From NCBI GenBank assembly GCA_963585895.1, contig OY757939.1, positions 60,596,320-60,660,319 of the forward strand: a stretch of 64,000 nucleotides of DNA, written 5' to 3'. Source of the DNA: Sepioteuthis lessoniana. Taxonomy: Eukaryota; Mollusca; Cephalopoda; Myopsida; Loliginidae. The notes under the pieces are model-generated. The model searched no databases. It was not told the origin of the DNA and saw only the letters and a program-made list of their open reading frames with translations. How positions within the stretch are numbered: the stretch's first letter is position 1; each line of letters starts with the position of its first letter. The translations under genes and the position numbers were made by a program. Positions 1-12,001 of this stretch are shown one piece after another.

Positions 1-588
1 GCTAATCCGATCGACACAAATTCAGCATTATACTTACTGTATATATTCAGGTATCTTGCGACCTTAGCTTAATAACAAGGGGTCAATACTATACATGAGA
101 TAGTAACTTTGTGTTTGTAAATAGTTGGCCCAGACTAGTCCAAGTTTGTATATTGTATATGATGCAACTTCCACCACCAATATTAGGCTAAAATTAAGGT
201 TTCAGAAAGTCACATAATTATCAAACACCTTTCTAACACAAACAAACAAACAAGAGGAACAGTTAATACCAATTTTTTTTTTTTTTTACAGAAAACAGAT
301 TTATTTGATTGAAGAATTTAATTATAAAAGCTATCAAGAAAATAATTATTTATAAAGATCACAAAAGACCAGATCAGAAACGAATGACAAAACATGGTTG
401 TTTGTCTAAGTTTGATATTTAAATCTGAATATGCAAATTAGATATCCTCATTAAGCAAGAATCACAACACAGATCATTGTAAAAGAGACATGCTGTTAGA
501 TATAAATAACAAATGTCATAAATGACAATTTATTGGCGCAAACGGCAGCTATTTGGATAATTTTACATAATATATGCACAGACAACTA

Positions 589-623
<35 letters not shown>

Positions 624-850
624 GCGAAGTACAATAGGTAAATTGTCACAACTGTAAATTATTAATTTTGTGCATGAGATTTGTTTCCGCTTTTGTCGAC
701 TGAAACAACTAGACTCGATTGGGTACTGTCTGTAAGGAATGCAGCACCATGATGCAATTTGCTCCTCCAAAAATTCTGAAACAGCATACTGTACTGCATG
801 GCATTCATACCAGAAGACCCAATATGGAGTGTCTGGGTAACAATCTGACT
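1..850. other. AT-rich sequence, no gene seen
   Basis: No coding potential or familiar repeat is visible apart from an oligo-T run near 275 and a (TA)n(CA)n tract at 589-622. Short ORFs here are translations of the dinucleotide tract and AT-rich sequence. Confidence 0.6.
589..622. repeat. (AT)11(AC)6 microsatellite
   Basis: An AT dinucleotide tract passes directly into an AC tract. This (TA)n to (CA)n junction recurs at most microsatellites in the window. Confidence 0.95.
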
Positions 851-855
851 AAGTT

Positions 856-910
856 TTGTTTAATGGCATATCAATCTCTGTGGGTCATTTAATGCCAAAA
901 AGGTCAGATT
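856..910 (-). repeat. K-family 3' tail fragment
   Basis: Contains the K tail words TTAATGGCATATCAA and CATTTAATGCCAAA. On the minus strand these form the short hairpin that ends K elements. No K body is attached, so this is a tail-only fragment. Confidence 0.55.
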
Positions 911-1097
911 GGTTTTGTTTTCTATGTGAGGTTTAGGTATGGGTTTTTATGATATTATTTGATTATATTTGGTCAGATTTTGAAGAAAAAGATATTTTTT
1001 TCAGAAAACTCAAGATGTCTTCTAGTTTGGTGTTTTTGAAAAAGTCCTTTCGGTTGCTTGTCTGGTAGTATTTTTGGTGAGTTAGTCTGAAACTTGG

Positions 1098-1262
1098 TTG
1101 GTTGTTTGGGTTTTATGGCATATCAACCTTTGTAGGTTATTTAATGCTAAATCCATTTTTATACAAATAATCTGTTCTATTTCAAACAATTTAGTTTAGC
1201 ATGAGTACACAGTTTAATTGTCAAAAACATTTCGATTGCAAGCTATTCAGCCGACTGGGCAA
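1098..1262 (-). repeat. K-family element, internally deleted
   Basis: Read on the minus strand it has the K 5' end (TTGCCCAGTCGGCTG), one unit of the internal array and the 3' tail, but lacks the conserved central core. It abuts the LINE fragment to its right. The 5' end joins straight to array sequence, so the core was lost by deletion. Confidence 0.7.
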
Positions 1263-1264
1263 AA

Positions 1265-1749
1265 AGTTATTTTGGATGTTGAGGAAAGTAATAGGGTGTG
1301 TTTTGGTTTTGGATAATTTTGGTTAGTTCCAGTTTTATTATTGGTTGATTTATTGTCCATGGTACTATTTTTAGGAGTATAGTATCATGTATCATTTTGG
1401 GGTTGATTTTGATTTCATTGAGAAGGTTTTGGATTCTTAAAAGGTCTGATGGCTTTTGCTTTATTTTCAAACAGGTTTTTGTATCTTATTTCCATGATGC
1501 AGCTATAGGCAGGGTTTGGGGGGCATGAGATGAGTTTAGTATAGTATTGGAGTGCAAGTTTATGTTTTTCAAGGAGCAAAGGTGTTCATTAGCTTCTATG
1601 TATAAACTTTCCATTGGAAAAGTAGTAAAGACTCCTAAAGTGATATGGAGTCCCTGGTGGTGGATGGTATCAAGTTCTCAAAGGTAGGATTTTCTGGCTG
1701 CTCCATATTTGAAATAGCCATAATCAAGTTATCATATTAGGGATCTGTA
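1265..1749 (-). pseudogene. LINE (APE-type) reverse transcriptase, C-terminal part
   Basis: Minus-strand translation, with stops and frame changes, gives the region after the RT catalytic core of an APE-type non-LTR retrotransposon. It includes YGAARKSYL, TIHHQGLHITLGVFTT, ESLYIEANE and an arm resembling LHSNTILNSSHAPQTLP. This thumb-like region is typical of Jockey/I-like LINEs. It continues the fragment at 2284-2386 once the K insertion at 1757-2276 is removed, and the two pieces join in frame at ...KTLIKL / YRSLI.... There are in-frame stops near the join, so it is dead. The clade is inferred from motifs only. Confidence 0.7.
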
Positions 1750-1756
1750 TAATTTG

Positions 1757-2276
1757 GTTTGATTTGGTTTTATAGCATATCAACCATGGTATGTTATTTA
1801 ATGCCAAATCCTTTTTATACATATATATTATGATTTCTAAACATTTTGTAGATAACATTTTTAAATAAGCCAATGCTTTTTTTTGGCACACAGTTAAATG
1901 GTTTTACTTATTTCTATCTATTATAAATAATTCTATTTACTATTAATCATTTGTTTGAACACAGTTTAATGCTTTCAAGTATTGCTATGTATCACCAAAT
2001 TCAAACATCAGTCATTTATTTACACAAAGTTAAATGATCAAACACTATTTCAAACAATTCAATTAAGCATAAGTACACAGTTTAAATATCAAACAGATCT
2101 AACTCAGAGTGAACCTGAGAACGATAGCAATGAAGAGATACTCAGCATTCTACAAAGCTCCAGCATTACTAAAATCTCACCATCAGTTAGTTTCATATTC
2201 AGGACACTTGTAGGGGAAGTCTTACCCCTCTGCAGAGATGCAGTCAGTATATTCTGTAGCTCCAGCTGATTGCGTC
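1757..2276 (-). mobile_element. K-family SINE-like element with 7-bp target duplication
   Basis: About 520 bp with all K modules on the minus strand: 5' end (CTACAGAATATACTGACTGC), core, an AT-rich array and the 3' hairpin tail followed by (CCAAA)-type repeats. TAATTTG flanks it at 1750-1756 and 2277-2283, and it interrupts LINE coding sequence in mid-codon run. Short flanking duplications of variable size are what LINE-driven integration gives. Confidence 0.75.
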
Positions 2277-2283
2277 TAATTTG

Positions 2284-2386
2284 ATTAGGGTCTTTTTGTC
2301 AGTACCCCCAGTCTGTGTGGGGTATTACTCCAGGAATTTGATATGAGGGATAAAAGATTTTTTTGAGTCAAGAGTAATGCCTCGGA
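2284..2386 (-). pseudogene. LINE RT fragment, same element as 1265-1749
   Basis: The minus strand translates in pieces to a GITLDSKKSFIPHIKFL-like stretch and DKKTLIKL. This is the segment that follows the RT catalytic domain in APE-type LINEs. It is bounded by K insertions on both sides. Confidence 0.65.
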
Positions 2387-2953
2387 GTGGTGGGTTGGAT
2401 TTTATGGCATATCAACCTTTGTAGGTTATTTAATGCCAAATCCATTCTTATGCAAATAGTCCATTCTATTTCAAACAATTCAGTTTAGCATGAGTACACA
2501 GTTTAATTGTCAAAAACATTTTTATTTCAAGATATTCAGTTTATTCAAACAGTTCTAATTCACTTTAGTATAAGTATAGATTATGTTTACACATCCTTAA
2601 ATGTCAAAACAGTTCTATACTAAACAATTCAGTTTACTGTAAGTACAGTTTCAATGTCAAAAACAGTTTCATTTCAAACAATTAAGTTTAGCATAAGCAT
2701 GCAGTTTAAATGTAACTACAGTTTAACTGTGAAAAACATTTCTATTTCAAGCTATTCAGTTTAGTCAAACAGTTCTAATTCAAACAATTCAGTTTAGCAT
2801 AAGTACGCAGTTTAGTTCTATTTAACCCATAGATAGGGCCCTATCAGGTGCTACCATTCCGGGCAAGAATGGACCTGGGAGCTATGGCAATGAAGGGGTA
2901 CTCTCCATTCCCGAAAGCCCCAGCATCACTGGAACCTCACCATTGATGCTATA
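2387..2953 (-). mobile_element. K-family element, 5'-truncated, long internal array
   Basis: The 3' tail (GGTTTTATGGCATATC form on plus) is at the left. It is followed by 5 to 7 degenerate units of about 50-60 bp with the words ACAGTTCTATTTCAAAC, AATTCAGTTTAGCATAAG and CAGTTTAAATGTCAAA, then part of the core. The minus-strand 5' part stops inside the core, so the element is 5'-truncated. It lies inside the LINE and seems to have been accompanied by loss of about 300 bp of RT sequence, including the catalytic aspartates. Confidence 0.75.
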
Positions 2954-3097
2954 CTGAGGTACACCTATTTCTTGTGGCTTGGGATCGGAGAATGTATAAC
3001 TTGTTTGGAAAGTTTGGTCTTCTATAAAATGTTTTATAAAAAAAGGGGAATCTGCCTCATAGGCCAAGATCTTTGATTACGCCATATGGCCATGATA
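2954..3097 (-). pseudogene. LINE RT fragment (middle of palm/fingers)
   Basis: The minus strand reads WPYGVIKDLG, then FPFFYKTF, then PNF(Q)TSYTFSDP and QEIGVPQYS. The last matches the conserved GVPQGS block of LINE RTs with QGS altered to QYS. It continues the fragment at 4002-4238 across the mariner insertion. Confidence 0.65.
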
Positions 3098-3099
3098 TA

Positions 3100-3999
<900 letters not shown>

Positions 4000-4001
4000 T
4001 A

Positions 4002-4238
4002 TCATAGGCTTTTTCAAGGTCAAAAAGACCAATAACCAGATGTTCCTTTTTAATGAATGCTATGCAGATTATTTGGTCTTTGGTACTTTTTTCGGCTCTG
4101 AAGCCTGTGTATAGATTTGAGAGGAGATTTTTTGATTCAAGGAATCAGTCTAAGATTGATCATCGTTTTGAGAGTTTTGCATGAACAGCTTATTAAAGCT
4201 ATAGGTCAATGACTAGTAGGGTTTGAGGGAATTTTTCG
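4002..4238 (-). pseudogene. LINE RT fragment (N-terminal RT block)
   Basis: The minus strand carries IPSNPTSH(Y)PIALISCSCK, a YRPIALTS-like LINE signature with SH in place of NYR, then TMINLRLIP, FRAEKSTKDQI and HLVIGLFDLEKAYD. The last is the RT block with the first catalytic Asp (FDLEKAYD). At 4002 the reading is cut by the mariner. At about 4238 it is cut by the gypsy-like relic, and the upstream LINE part resumes at about 7600. Confidence 0.7.
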
Positions 4239-4244
4239 TAGCAA

Positions 4245-4835
4245 TGGAAATTACTTACCTCAAGAGTTCAAAGCAAGTACAAACATGTCTTGCATGCAGG
4301 ATGCCGACAGTCAGAATCATGGCCATTCTTCGAGGTACAATTTATAGGACACCTATCTCGTCTCTTTTAGCCAGTCAGAATTTGCATAAAATGCTTTCTC
4401 AGTGTACAGAAAGCTAACCATAGTCAGGTCGGCTAACGAATATGTTCAATTTTACACAAACAAAATCAGGCAGTTAGTTGGATTGATCAGGTTCAAGGAA
4501 GCTGCCCTAGAAAGGCTCACCAAACTGACTTATATCATGGGGTTCCCTGATACCATCTTCATTGGACTTCGATAGGTGCCGAGCATTGAAACCTTGACCA
4601 TGGGGGACTTAAGAGCCAGAGTACTGACAATGATTAAGGATCAAAGCCAGGACATACCTGTAATTGTGTGCTCACCCCACAGTGGCACCACAACTCCCAC
4701 CAAGGAGTGGCCCCATTTCCAGTGTGATCTGTGACAGGTGCAGTGGCAAAGGCCACACAGCAAAGGACTGCTGAAAGCATGGGACAAATTTCTACCGATG
4801 TAGTGAGGTTTGGACACTGTGCCCAGATGGTTTGT
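4245..4835 (+). pseudogene. gag-like region with CCHC zinc knuckle
   Basis: Broken plus-strand frames give a gag-like stretch (SANEYVQFYTNKIRQLVGL, AALERLTKLTYIMGFPD, LTMGDLRARVLTMIKDQS). It is followed at 4730-4771 by CDRCSGKGHTAKDC, an exact C-X2-C-X4-H-X4-C nucleic-acid-binding knuckle. A second, frameshifted Cys/His cluster (FYRCS..., then GHCAQMVC) follows. Two knuckles in tandem are usual for nucleocapsid regions. There is a stop directly after the first knuckle. Confidence 0.7.
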
Positions 4836-4839
4836 GAAA

Positions 4840-5300
4840 CCAGACAGGGGACAAAGCATCAGCACCTGCCTTCTCTCCTAACAAGACAAATGTGGGACTC
4901 CTGGTGGCAAGCATCAATGTTGACATGACACGGCATTCGGCACTAATTGATATGGGTTGCTCGCAGACAATGGTGAATGCAGATCAGTGCCAGTCTTGAA
5001 AGAAAGACAACAATGGAAATCATGACCTTTGGAGGCATGTCCCATTGGTGTTGCAGTGTCAGAATGGTATGCATATCCACAGAGGAAGGCAGTTTTACCA
5101 AGATCAGCATGCTGGTGGTTCATGACAAAGCACTGGGATTTGACCTGTTGTTGGGGATTGATACTATAAAAGCATTGGAAGGCATTGTTGTTGAGCCGAT
5201 GGGATCAATACAAAGAGAAGACAGGAGAGTCACTAAGTTTGCAGCCATTTCCATCAATGAACCTGACTTCACTGCCACCTTCAACCATCAGAGCTGAGCC
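4840..5300 (+). pseudogene. Retroviral-type aspartic protease remnant
   Basis: The plus strand gives VGLLVASINVDMTRHSALID, then MGCSQTMVN, where retropepsins have D(T/S)G; here the triad is DMG, so the active site is altered. Downstream LGFDLLLGIDTIKALEGIVV fits the flap-to-C-terminal (I)LG-D block. The two parts are in different frames. Confidence 0.6.
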
Positions 5301-5399
5301 TAGACTGCAGCATGGATGTGGTCAGAGGACCATGCACCTGAGAGACTGCACAATGGGGTGTTGTAATATCTGGTAGCATCAGAGATCTAGAAGGACTAT

Positions 5400-6085
5400 G
5401 AGCGGAAGCTCTGCATGTGCCATACCCAGAAGAAAAACTAGGGCCTCCTAAAGGGCTAATTCCTCTGATGACCATACTACAGCAGAACAAATCAAAAGTA
5501 CATCCAGTGATAGACTTCCAAGAGTTCAACCATCACATTGACATGCTATGGCCAATACAGATGTCTGCACAGCTCAACTGCATACATGGCAGCAGAAAGG
5601 TCCCAACATATTTTTGCTGAACCTCAGGAGAGCATACCTCAAGGTACATGTCCATGAGACACTGTGGCCATTCCACCCTATGAAGATTGATGGGAAAAGA
5701 TACGGCCTGACAAGTTTAGGGTTTGGCTTAAATGTGGCTCCTCTTATCATGAAGGTCATTATCAGTATGGTGCTGTTGCAGGAGGAAGCTGTGGGCAGTG
5801 TGGCATCTGCTTACATCAATGACATCTATGTCAACAAAGATGTCATGCCTGTGACATGCGTAAGAGAACACATGGCCCAGTTTGGGCTAGTGTACAAGGA
5901 CCCAGAATGGTTGGTGGATCGCACACAGGTGCTGGGATTGGCAGTTGTGATGGAACACTGTTCCATACACTCCCAATGTCATCATGCGACAGTGTTCTTG
6001 AGTGGAAGGCTTGTGGAAAGAGCAAGTTTGGTCACAAAGGGATGGGATGATGAGACAAAAGAACTCTCCTCCAGTGTATGATATC
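5400..6085 (+). pseudogene. Gypsy-like reverse transcriptase remnant
   Basis: Blocks seen in order: VHPVIDFQEFNHHID (RPVIDFRELN block), FLLNLRRAYLKVHVHETLWP (normally a D-x-KKAY block; the first catalytic Asp is replaced by N), YGLTSLGFGLNVAPLIM (LPFGL block) and SAYINDIYVNKDV (YIDD box with the first Asp changed to Asn). About 230 residues are recognisable, mostly in the frame of the ORF at 5548-6081. Two catalytic changes and an upstream frameshift make it inactive. Confidence 0.75.
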
Positions 6086-6504
6086 TGAGACCATGGATTC
6101 TGTGCAGCGGAATGATACAACCTATGAGGATTGGTGTGTGGACGACTGGGAGCTGAACATGCCAGTTCCTTAGTGACCAGAGTAGCTTTGGAGAGATATG
6201 ACAGGGCTGGAGGGTCCTTGAAGGTTGCAACCAGAAAATGACACCCAACATATCAACTAAGCTGAAATAGACACAGTGTTGAAAGGCACCAATTTGACCC
6301 TTTAGTGGTAGGGCAAGATGCTGCATGGGAAAACAGACTGTGTGTGTATCATTCAGTATTGGACACTGACTGGGAGAGCATGAGTGCATACCAAGGCAGC
6401 AAACGAAATGATCATCAAGAGGCAGCTGAATACTCTCAAGGAGCTTGTGAAGCACTATGAGGTCACTGTAGACATGACGTTGGTTCCATTGACTTGAAAT
6501 ATAG

Positions 6505-6530
6505 CTGACTGACTGACTGACTGACTGATG
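6505..6530. repeat. (TGAC)n short tandem repeat
   Basis: Five to six uninterrupted GACT/TGAC units inside the gypsy-like relic, in the connection/RNase H-like portion. This probably expanded after the element died. Confidence 0.9.
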
Positions 6531-6599
6531 AGGGTGCTGCAGTGGTTGTTCAATGTGATGAAGGACAACAGATGCAGGCCACTGATCAGCCCTATCCAC

Positions 6600-7200
6600 A
6601 AGGATGAGCTGGATGCAGACCAAATCATGTCTATCCACAGAAGCAGTGGACACCTGGGAGCATGGCACACCACCTAGTCTGTCAAGCAAATTTGCCCAGC
6701 AACAACAAAAGCAGCTGTTAAGTCAGCCATATGGACGTGCAAGAATGCCAGTCTATAGACCCAGCACCAATTCACTGGGAAAAGGGAAAATTGGAGGTGA
6801 ACAGGAACTGGCAGAGGGTAGGAATAGACATCATGCACAATGATGCCTGCCATTTTTTCATGATCATGAACTGTGGCCTTTTGCGTTTCTCAATTTAGAA
6901 GCAATTGGCAAGACAAGACTTGGCAAGCATGATTCGCCAGCTGGAGGTGGTGTTCTTCAAGCATTGCCCACCACACAAACTCATACTGGACAACAACACA
7001 GCCTTCTGCAGCAGAGAGCTATGAGCTTTCATGCTTGATTGGGGAATCAACTTAGTTTCTTTGCACATACTCCCCAGCCAGGAACGAAGCGATGTCACTA
7101 CACAGTGAGGCAAATTGTAGCCAGGATGTGCTGTCACACTCAAACAAAATGTATCACCCCTCACTGCACCTGCCAACAGGATCTATCGATACAAAGTTAG
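6600..7200 (+). pseudogene. Gypsy-like integrase remnant
   Basis: Plus-strand fragments include IMSIHRSSGHLG (HHCC zinc-binding start), KQICPATTKAAVKSAI, QHQFTGK, RQLEVVFFKHCPPHKLILDN, then NTAFCSREL and MYHPSLHLPTGSI-like tail codons. LILDNNTAFCS matches the second catalytic Asp region (T/LDNGTAF) of the DDE core. Frames change several times. About 340 bp of weakly related downstream sequence (7200-7540) may be its C-terminal part. Confidence 0.65.
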
Positions 7201-7599
7201 TTTAAAAGGAGTTGACACCCGACAATGTCTTCAGGTCCCAGGCACAGCTCTTAATAGGTCGGAGTTCACATATGGGTCAAGGTGCTACAGAGTTAGTGTA
7301 CTACAAAGTTCAGCAGGGATCAGGTGACCAGAATAATTAGCCCACAGTCCTTCCTAGTAAATGGGATACCCTGCTACGTGAAGGATCTGTACCTACGCCA
7401 CAGCGTGACCATATCGGAGGAAGACTTAAATGGCACATCTGAGAACAGCACAGAGAATCTGCTGCATCACAATGAAGATGCAGTCAGACAGAAGAAAGTA
7501 ATAGCTGGATTTGGTTTTTCAGATCACCTAATATAATGCTACAAAGACCACTGAGAAAGTGAATACCTGGATCCATTTCCTTCGAATCTAATATTCTTA

Positions 7600-9090
7600 A
7601 AGAGGGATGGTTGTGGCTTGCTTCCATAAGCTACGGATGTTGCCAAGGATCCAGTTATTGTATTTAGGAGATATTACAGGGATATTGTCAGGAGTTCTCT
7701 GAGGAGGGTGTAGTGGGCTTCATCAAGACCAGTGGCTAAGTTATTGGATTTGGATATTGAGTTTGGTTAGGATGAAGTATTGTCAGTGGTGAATTTTGTT
7801 ATATTCATTGATTATGACAGAGTTGAATTCATTGGTGTAGTTTTTTTATGGATAATGCTTGAGCAAAATCTTCTGCAATCAGTTTGGCTATATTTTTTCA
7901 ATTGTGGCGTGTGTTTCTTTGAGAGGGGTGATTTATTGGAGTGTTGATGTTTTTATTTGATTTTTTTTCATTAAGTTCCAAATTATTTTTGGCTTGATAT
8001 TGGAGTTTATTTTTGAGGTGAAGGTTCTCCAAAAGAATCTTTTAGTTTCTTTGATGGTATGTCAAGTTTTGGTTCTTTGTTTAGATTTTCTGATGAGGAG
8101 TTTGTTTTGAATTTCCCGAGGGTTGCTTGATGTTCTCTTATCATGCCTTTGCACTCCTCCATGAACTGTGGTTTGTTGTGCTTATGTGATATCATGGTTT
8201 TTGGGATAGTTTTATTGGCGATGGTAATGAGGGTGTTGGTAAAATATATATTGGTTCTTCTTGACTTGTATTTGTTTCTGAGATTAGTGAGGTAAAGCAT
8301 AATTTTGGGTGGGGTAGGATTACCAGTTTACTTTTTTTTAAATTCTGTCATGGGGGTTGTGAATTATTTGTGCTACTGAGTTTTCTATTATAGTATTTTC
8401 TATTATTATTGGGCAGTGACCACTGCTGTAGGGATCTTTGCATATTCTTCAGTTACAGTCTATGAAAAATGATGGGTTACTGAGGGTTAGGTCTTTGGCA
8501 GAGAATGTACCCAGGTATGGGTCAGAGTGAGTCTGAGATTTCTGATTGTGGAGGCATAAATGGTGGCTATCAATGATTTTTTTTCAAATCTGGCCTCTTG
8601 TTTAATAGCCACAACATAATATGGAGAATTAAATCAAAGTCTCTCATCAAAATAAATGGTTTAGGGAGTTGTTTTATCAAATTGTTTAGCTCTTTTTCCT
8701 TTATGGGCTCAAGAGGTGGGATATATAGAGAACAAATAAAGACTGTTTTGTGTAAGGTTGCTGAGACTGAAATTGCTCACTAGTGGGTGTTGAAGTTGAT
8801 TTTACTTTGGGGGACATTTTTCCAAATAAAGATTGATACTATACCTGAAGCCCTTAGTCCAGTATCATCTATGTAATCATATTGTTCATAGTTTTTCATA
8901 TTTGGTTTGTCACTACTTTTTTTTTTAAAGGTTTTTTTTTAGGCATATGGTGGTTGGGTTTAGTTCTGCTTTTAATAGTAGCAGCTCATTGTAATTTGCC
9001 TTGTAGCCACTTGATCACTTAATGCATCATACTTTTTAGTCTTTGTGTGATTGAAGTTCATTTTGTTTTAGTGTAGTTTTGGTTTGGGGG
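7600..9090 (-). pseudogene. LINE APE endonuclease and linker, upstream half of the nested LINE
   Basis: On the minus strand, starting near 9000: ANYNELLLLKAELNPTTICL (APE block I, consensus ...NPDIICLQET; the catalytic QE is lost as KK), then YDYIDDTGLRASG, FVLYIPPLEPI, LPKPFILMRDFN (GDFN block as RDFN) and SSGHCPIIIENT (SDH block as SGH). A linker follows with TLITIANKTIPKT (8007-8300) and LGNIRSLWKQATTIPL at about 7600. Order and spacing match APE-type LINE ORF2. Three catalytic motifs are altered. It continues at 4238. Confidence 0.7.
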
Positions 9091-9424
9091 GGTATTTTTT
9101 ATTATTGGATTTGGTGATTTCCATGGTTTCTAAGCTTTTGGTTCTGATTTTGTTAGGGTCTTTTAGGCATTTAGGATTTCTGTTGTGAGGGGCTTTCCTG
9201 GGTCTGTTTCCATTAGTTTGAATCTGTTTTCTGAGATTCTTGATCTATGTTTGCTAGATTCGATCTTCCAGAGAGATCTTTTTTTTTTTTAGTTAGCAAT
9301 GGGTTTTCAAGGTATTTTTTTTTTGGCGGGGGAGAGATTATTAGGTTTAGTAGTGATATTTGTTGACTTCAGTACTATGAATTTATGAAAGAGAGCATGA
9401 TCTAAGACATTATTTGAGTTTCTG

Positions 9425-10640
9425 GATGTGGGTGTTTACAGAGGAAGAACTTGACATAGTACTGGAAAAAATAATTTTTTAAAATAAAAGTAGAAAAGCT
9501 GCAAGTCTCAATGAAATACCTCCTGAAGTATAGAAGACAAGAAAATTTGATAATATATTTCTTCAATTATGCAATGCTGTGTATAAACAAAATAATAGAT
9601 AAATGGACAAAAGGCTGCTTCTCCCAGAAACGTGGCCTCAGAATCACTAAAAATTACAGAGGTATAACTTACTGCTATAGTTACTAAGGTTTATAATACC
9701 CTACTTCTCGATTGTATCTGACCTGAAGTCAAGAAAATTCTAAGGAAAAATCAGAATGGCTTTCAGAGAAATCTATCAACAACTTCAGATTCTGACTATC
9801 CATTGAATCAGCAAAGGAGTAAATTCAAAAATCTTGAGGTATCACTATTGTTCATAGATTTCTCCAAAGTATTTGATGCCATATGCAGAGAAAAGATGGA
9901 GCAAATACTAATTGTATATGGTCTCCCTCAGAAAACAGTTACCACTATAATGATACTTTACAAAAATACAAAAGCAATGGTTCACTCACCTGATAGTGAC
10001 ACTGATTTCTTCAACATTGTCACTGGAGTCTTGCAAGGAGATACATTAATACCACATATGTTTATAATCTACTTAGATTACATACTACAAACATTAATAG
10101 ATTTAATAAGAGAAAATGGTTTCACATTAAAAGACAAAAAGCAGAAAATATCCCACAAAAACAATGACAATTGCAGACTACACAGATGATCTAGCACTTC
10201 TCACAAATACACTAGCCCAAGCTGAATCCCACTTGCATAGCCTGGAGTAAGCAGCAGGAGACATTGGTCTATACATGAATGCAAGAAAGACCTATCTCCA
10301 CTTTAAGAGACAAGCGTCTGAAATTAAAAGACCAGTTTGCATACTTTAGCAGCAGCATCTCATCTACTGAAAGCGATGTCAATATACACATCGAGAAGGC
10401 TTGGAGTGATATTGACAGGTCATTGATCATATGGAAATCTGACCTCTGATAAAATAAACTAGGATTTATTCCAAGCTGTGGCTGCATCAGTACGACTGCA
10501 TGGATGTACCATCTGGACTCTAATGAAACATCTGGAGAGAAAGCTAGATAAAAAGTTTACAAGAATACTATGTGCTGTTTTGAACAAGTCCTGGAAGAAG
10601 CATGCCACAAAACAGTATTAGCATTGGATAATAATGCTTG
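9425..10640 (+). pseudogene. RTE-like LINE reverse transcriptase relic
   Basis: Plus strand in three frames: EEELDIVLEKI, AASLNEIPPEV, YRGIT(LTA)IV, KILRKNQNGFQRNLST, then one ORF (9803-10189) with SLLFIDFSKVFDAICREKME (A block, catalytic D in FIDFSKVFD) and VTGVLQGDTLIPHMFIIYLD (QGD block). After a frameshift, ADYTDDLALLTNT is the catalytic YADD box altered to YTDD. The C-terminus runs through AWSDIDRSLIIWKSDL, YGCTIWT-like and LCAVLNKSWKKHATKQY. Motifs fit RTE-clade LINEs. It lacks the APE domain (5'-truncated). Confidence 0.8.
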
Positions 10641-10719
10641 AAAGCTTTTAACTTTGTGAAAACAAATGAGCTGTGGCTTGTTTGAAAATGTGTCCTATTT
10701 GCTTATAAATCATATATTT

Positions 10720-10895
10720 ATAAACAGGATTTAGCATTAAATAATCCATAAGAGTTGATATGTCATAAAAGACAACCAAAATAAATAAATGAGCTCTGAC
10801 TCATTTAAAAATAAAGTTACTGACAAACTATTCATTTTCAAATCCTATATGATTTGGGATTAAATAACCAATGGTTGATATGCCATTAAACCAAA
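10720..10895 (+). repeat. Two K-family 3' tail fragments
   Basis: Two copies (10725-10790 and 10850-10895) of the K tail, with GGATTTAGCATTAAATAATC and GGTTGATATGCCATTAAACC. The second runs into the (TG)n(TA)n tract. Confidence 0.65.
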
Positions 10896-10898
10896 TAA

Positions 10899-10965
<67 letters not shown>

Positions 10966-11026
10966 GTATATATATATATGTGTGTGTGTGTGTATATAGA
11001 CACACACACACATACATATATATATT
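10896..11026. repeat. Compound (TG)(TA)(CA) microsatellite
   Basis: Alternating TG, TA, CA, TA, TG, TA, CA and TA blocks form an imperfect palindrome of about 130 bp. It separates a K tail from the next K 5' end. ORFs on both strands here encode only YIYIYI or THTHTH runs. Confidence 0.95.
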
Positions 11027-11467
11027 GCCCAGTCGGCAGGGGCTGTAGAATACACCGACTGCTTCTCTGCAGAGGGGTAAGACCCCCCCCCAACGAGTGT
11101 CCTGGATATGACACTAAACAATCTGATGTTGAGGTTCCAGCAATGCTCGAGCTTTGGGGAATGCGGAGTACCCCTTCATTGCCATAGCTCCCAGGTCCAC
11201 TCTGGCCCGGAGTGGTAGCACCTGATAAGGGGCCTATCTATGGGTTAAATAGAACAAAACCGTGCTTCTTTCACTATACTGATTTTTGCATTTAAACTGC
11301 ATATTTATGCTAAACCGAATTGTTTAAAATAGAACTGTTTTGACATTGGAACTGCGTACTAGTGCTGAACTGAATTGCTCAAAATAGAACTGTTTTTGAC
11401 ATCTAAACTGTGTACTTATGCTGAACTGAATTATTTGAAATAAAACTGTCTGACATTTAACTCTGTG
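11027..11467 (+). mobile_element. K-family element, 3' end missing
   Basis: 5' end ATTGCCCAGTCGGCAGGGGC, core (GAATGCGGAGTACCCCTTCA, TGGTAGCACCTGATA) and about three array units. The 3' tail is absent and the next K element begins at once. Confidence 0.85.
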
Positions 11468-12001
11468 TATTGCCCAGTCAGCTGGGGCTGTAGAATACAC
11501 TGACTGCACCTCTGCAGAGGGGTAACACCCCACCTAACGAGTGTCCTGGATATGACACTAAACAATCTGATGGTGAGGTTCCAGCAATGCTGGAGCTTTG
11601 GGGAATGCGGAGTACCCCTTCATTGCCATTGCTCCCAGGTTCACTTTGGCCTGGAGTGGTAGCACCTGATAGGGTCCTATCTATGGGTTAAATAGAATTA
11701 ACAGCATACTTATGCTAAAATGAATAGTTTGAAATAGAAATGACTTTTACAATTAAACCGTACTTACTGCGTGCATATGCTTAACTGAATTATTTGAAAT
11801 AGAACTGTTTTTCGACATTAAAACTGTATTTACACTTAACCAAATTGTTACATACAACTGCTTGAATAGTTAAAAATGGAAATGTTTTTGACCATTAAAC
11901 TGTGTACTTATGCTAAACTGAATTGTTTTAAATAGAACAGATTATATACATAAAAATGGATTTGGCATTAAATAACCTACAAAGGTTGATATGCCATAAA
12001 A

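Larger units (their letters stand above)
4240..7600 (+). mobile_element. Gypsy-like LTR retrotransposon relic, internal region only
   Basis: A gag-protease-RT-integrase order is recognisable on plus with many frameshifts and stops. No flanking LTR pair was seen, so the boundaries come from where LINE coding sequence stops and resumes. Domain details are in the separate entries. The organisation matches Ty3/gypsy, where the integrase lies after the RT. It is a decayed genomic copy with no intact ORF, nested in the LINE. Confidence 0.75.

Noticed and set aside
7900-8320. 97-codon ORF at 8007-8300 as a host gene
   Set aside because: ANKTIPKTMISHKHNKPQF and its position between endonuclease and RT blocks show it is the LINE ORF2 linker.
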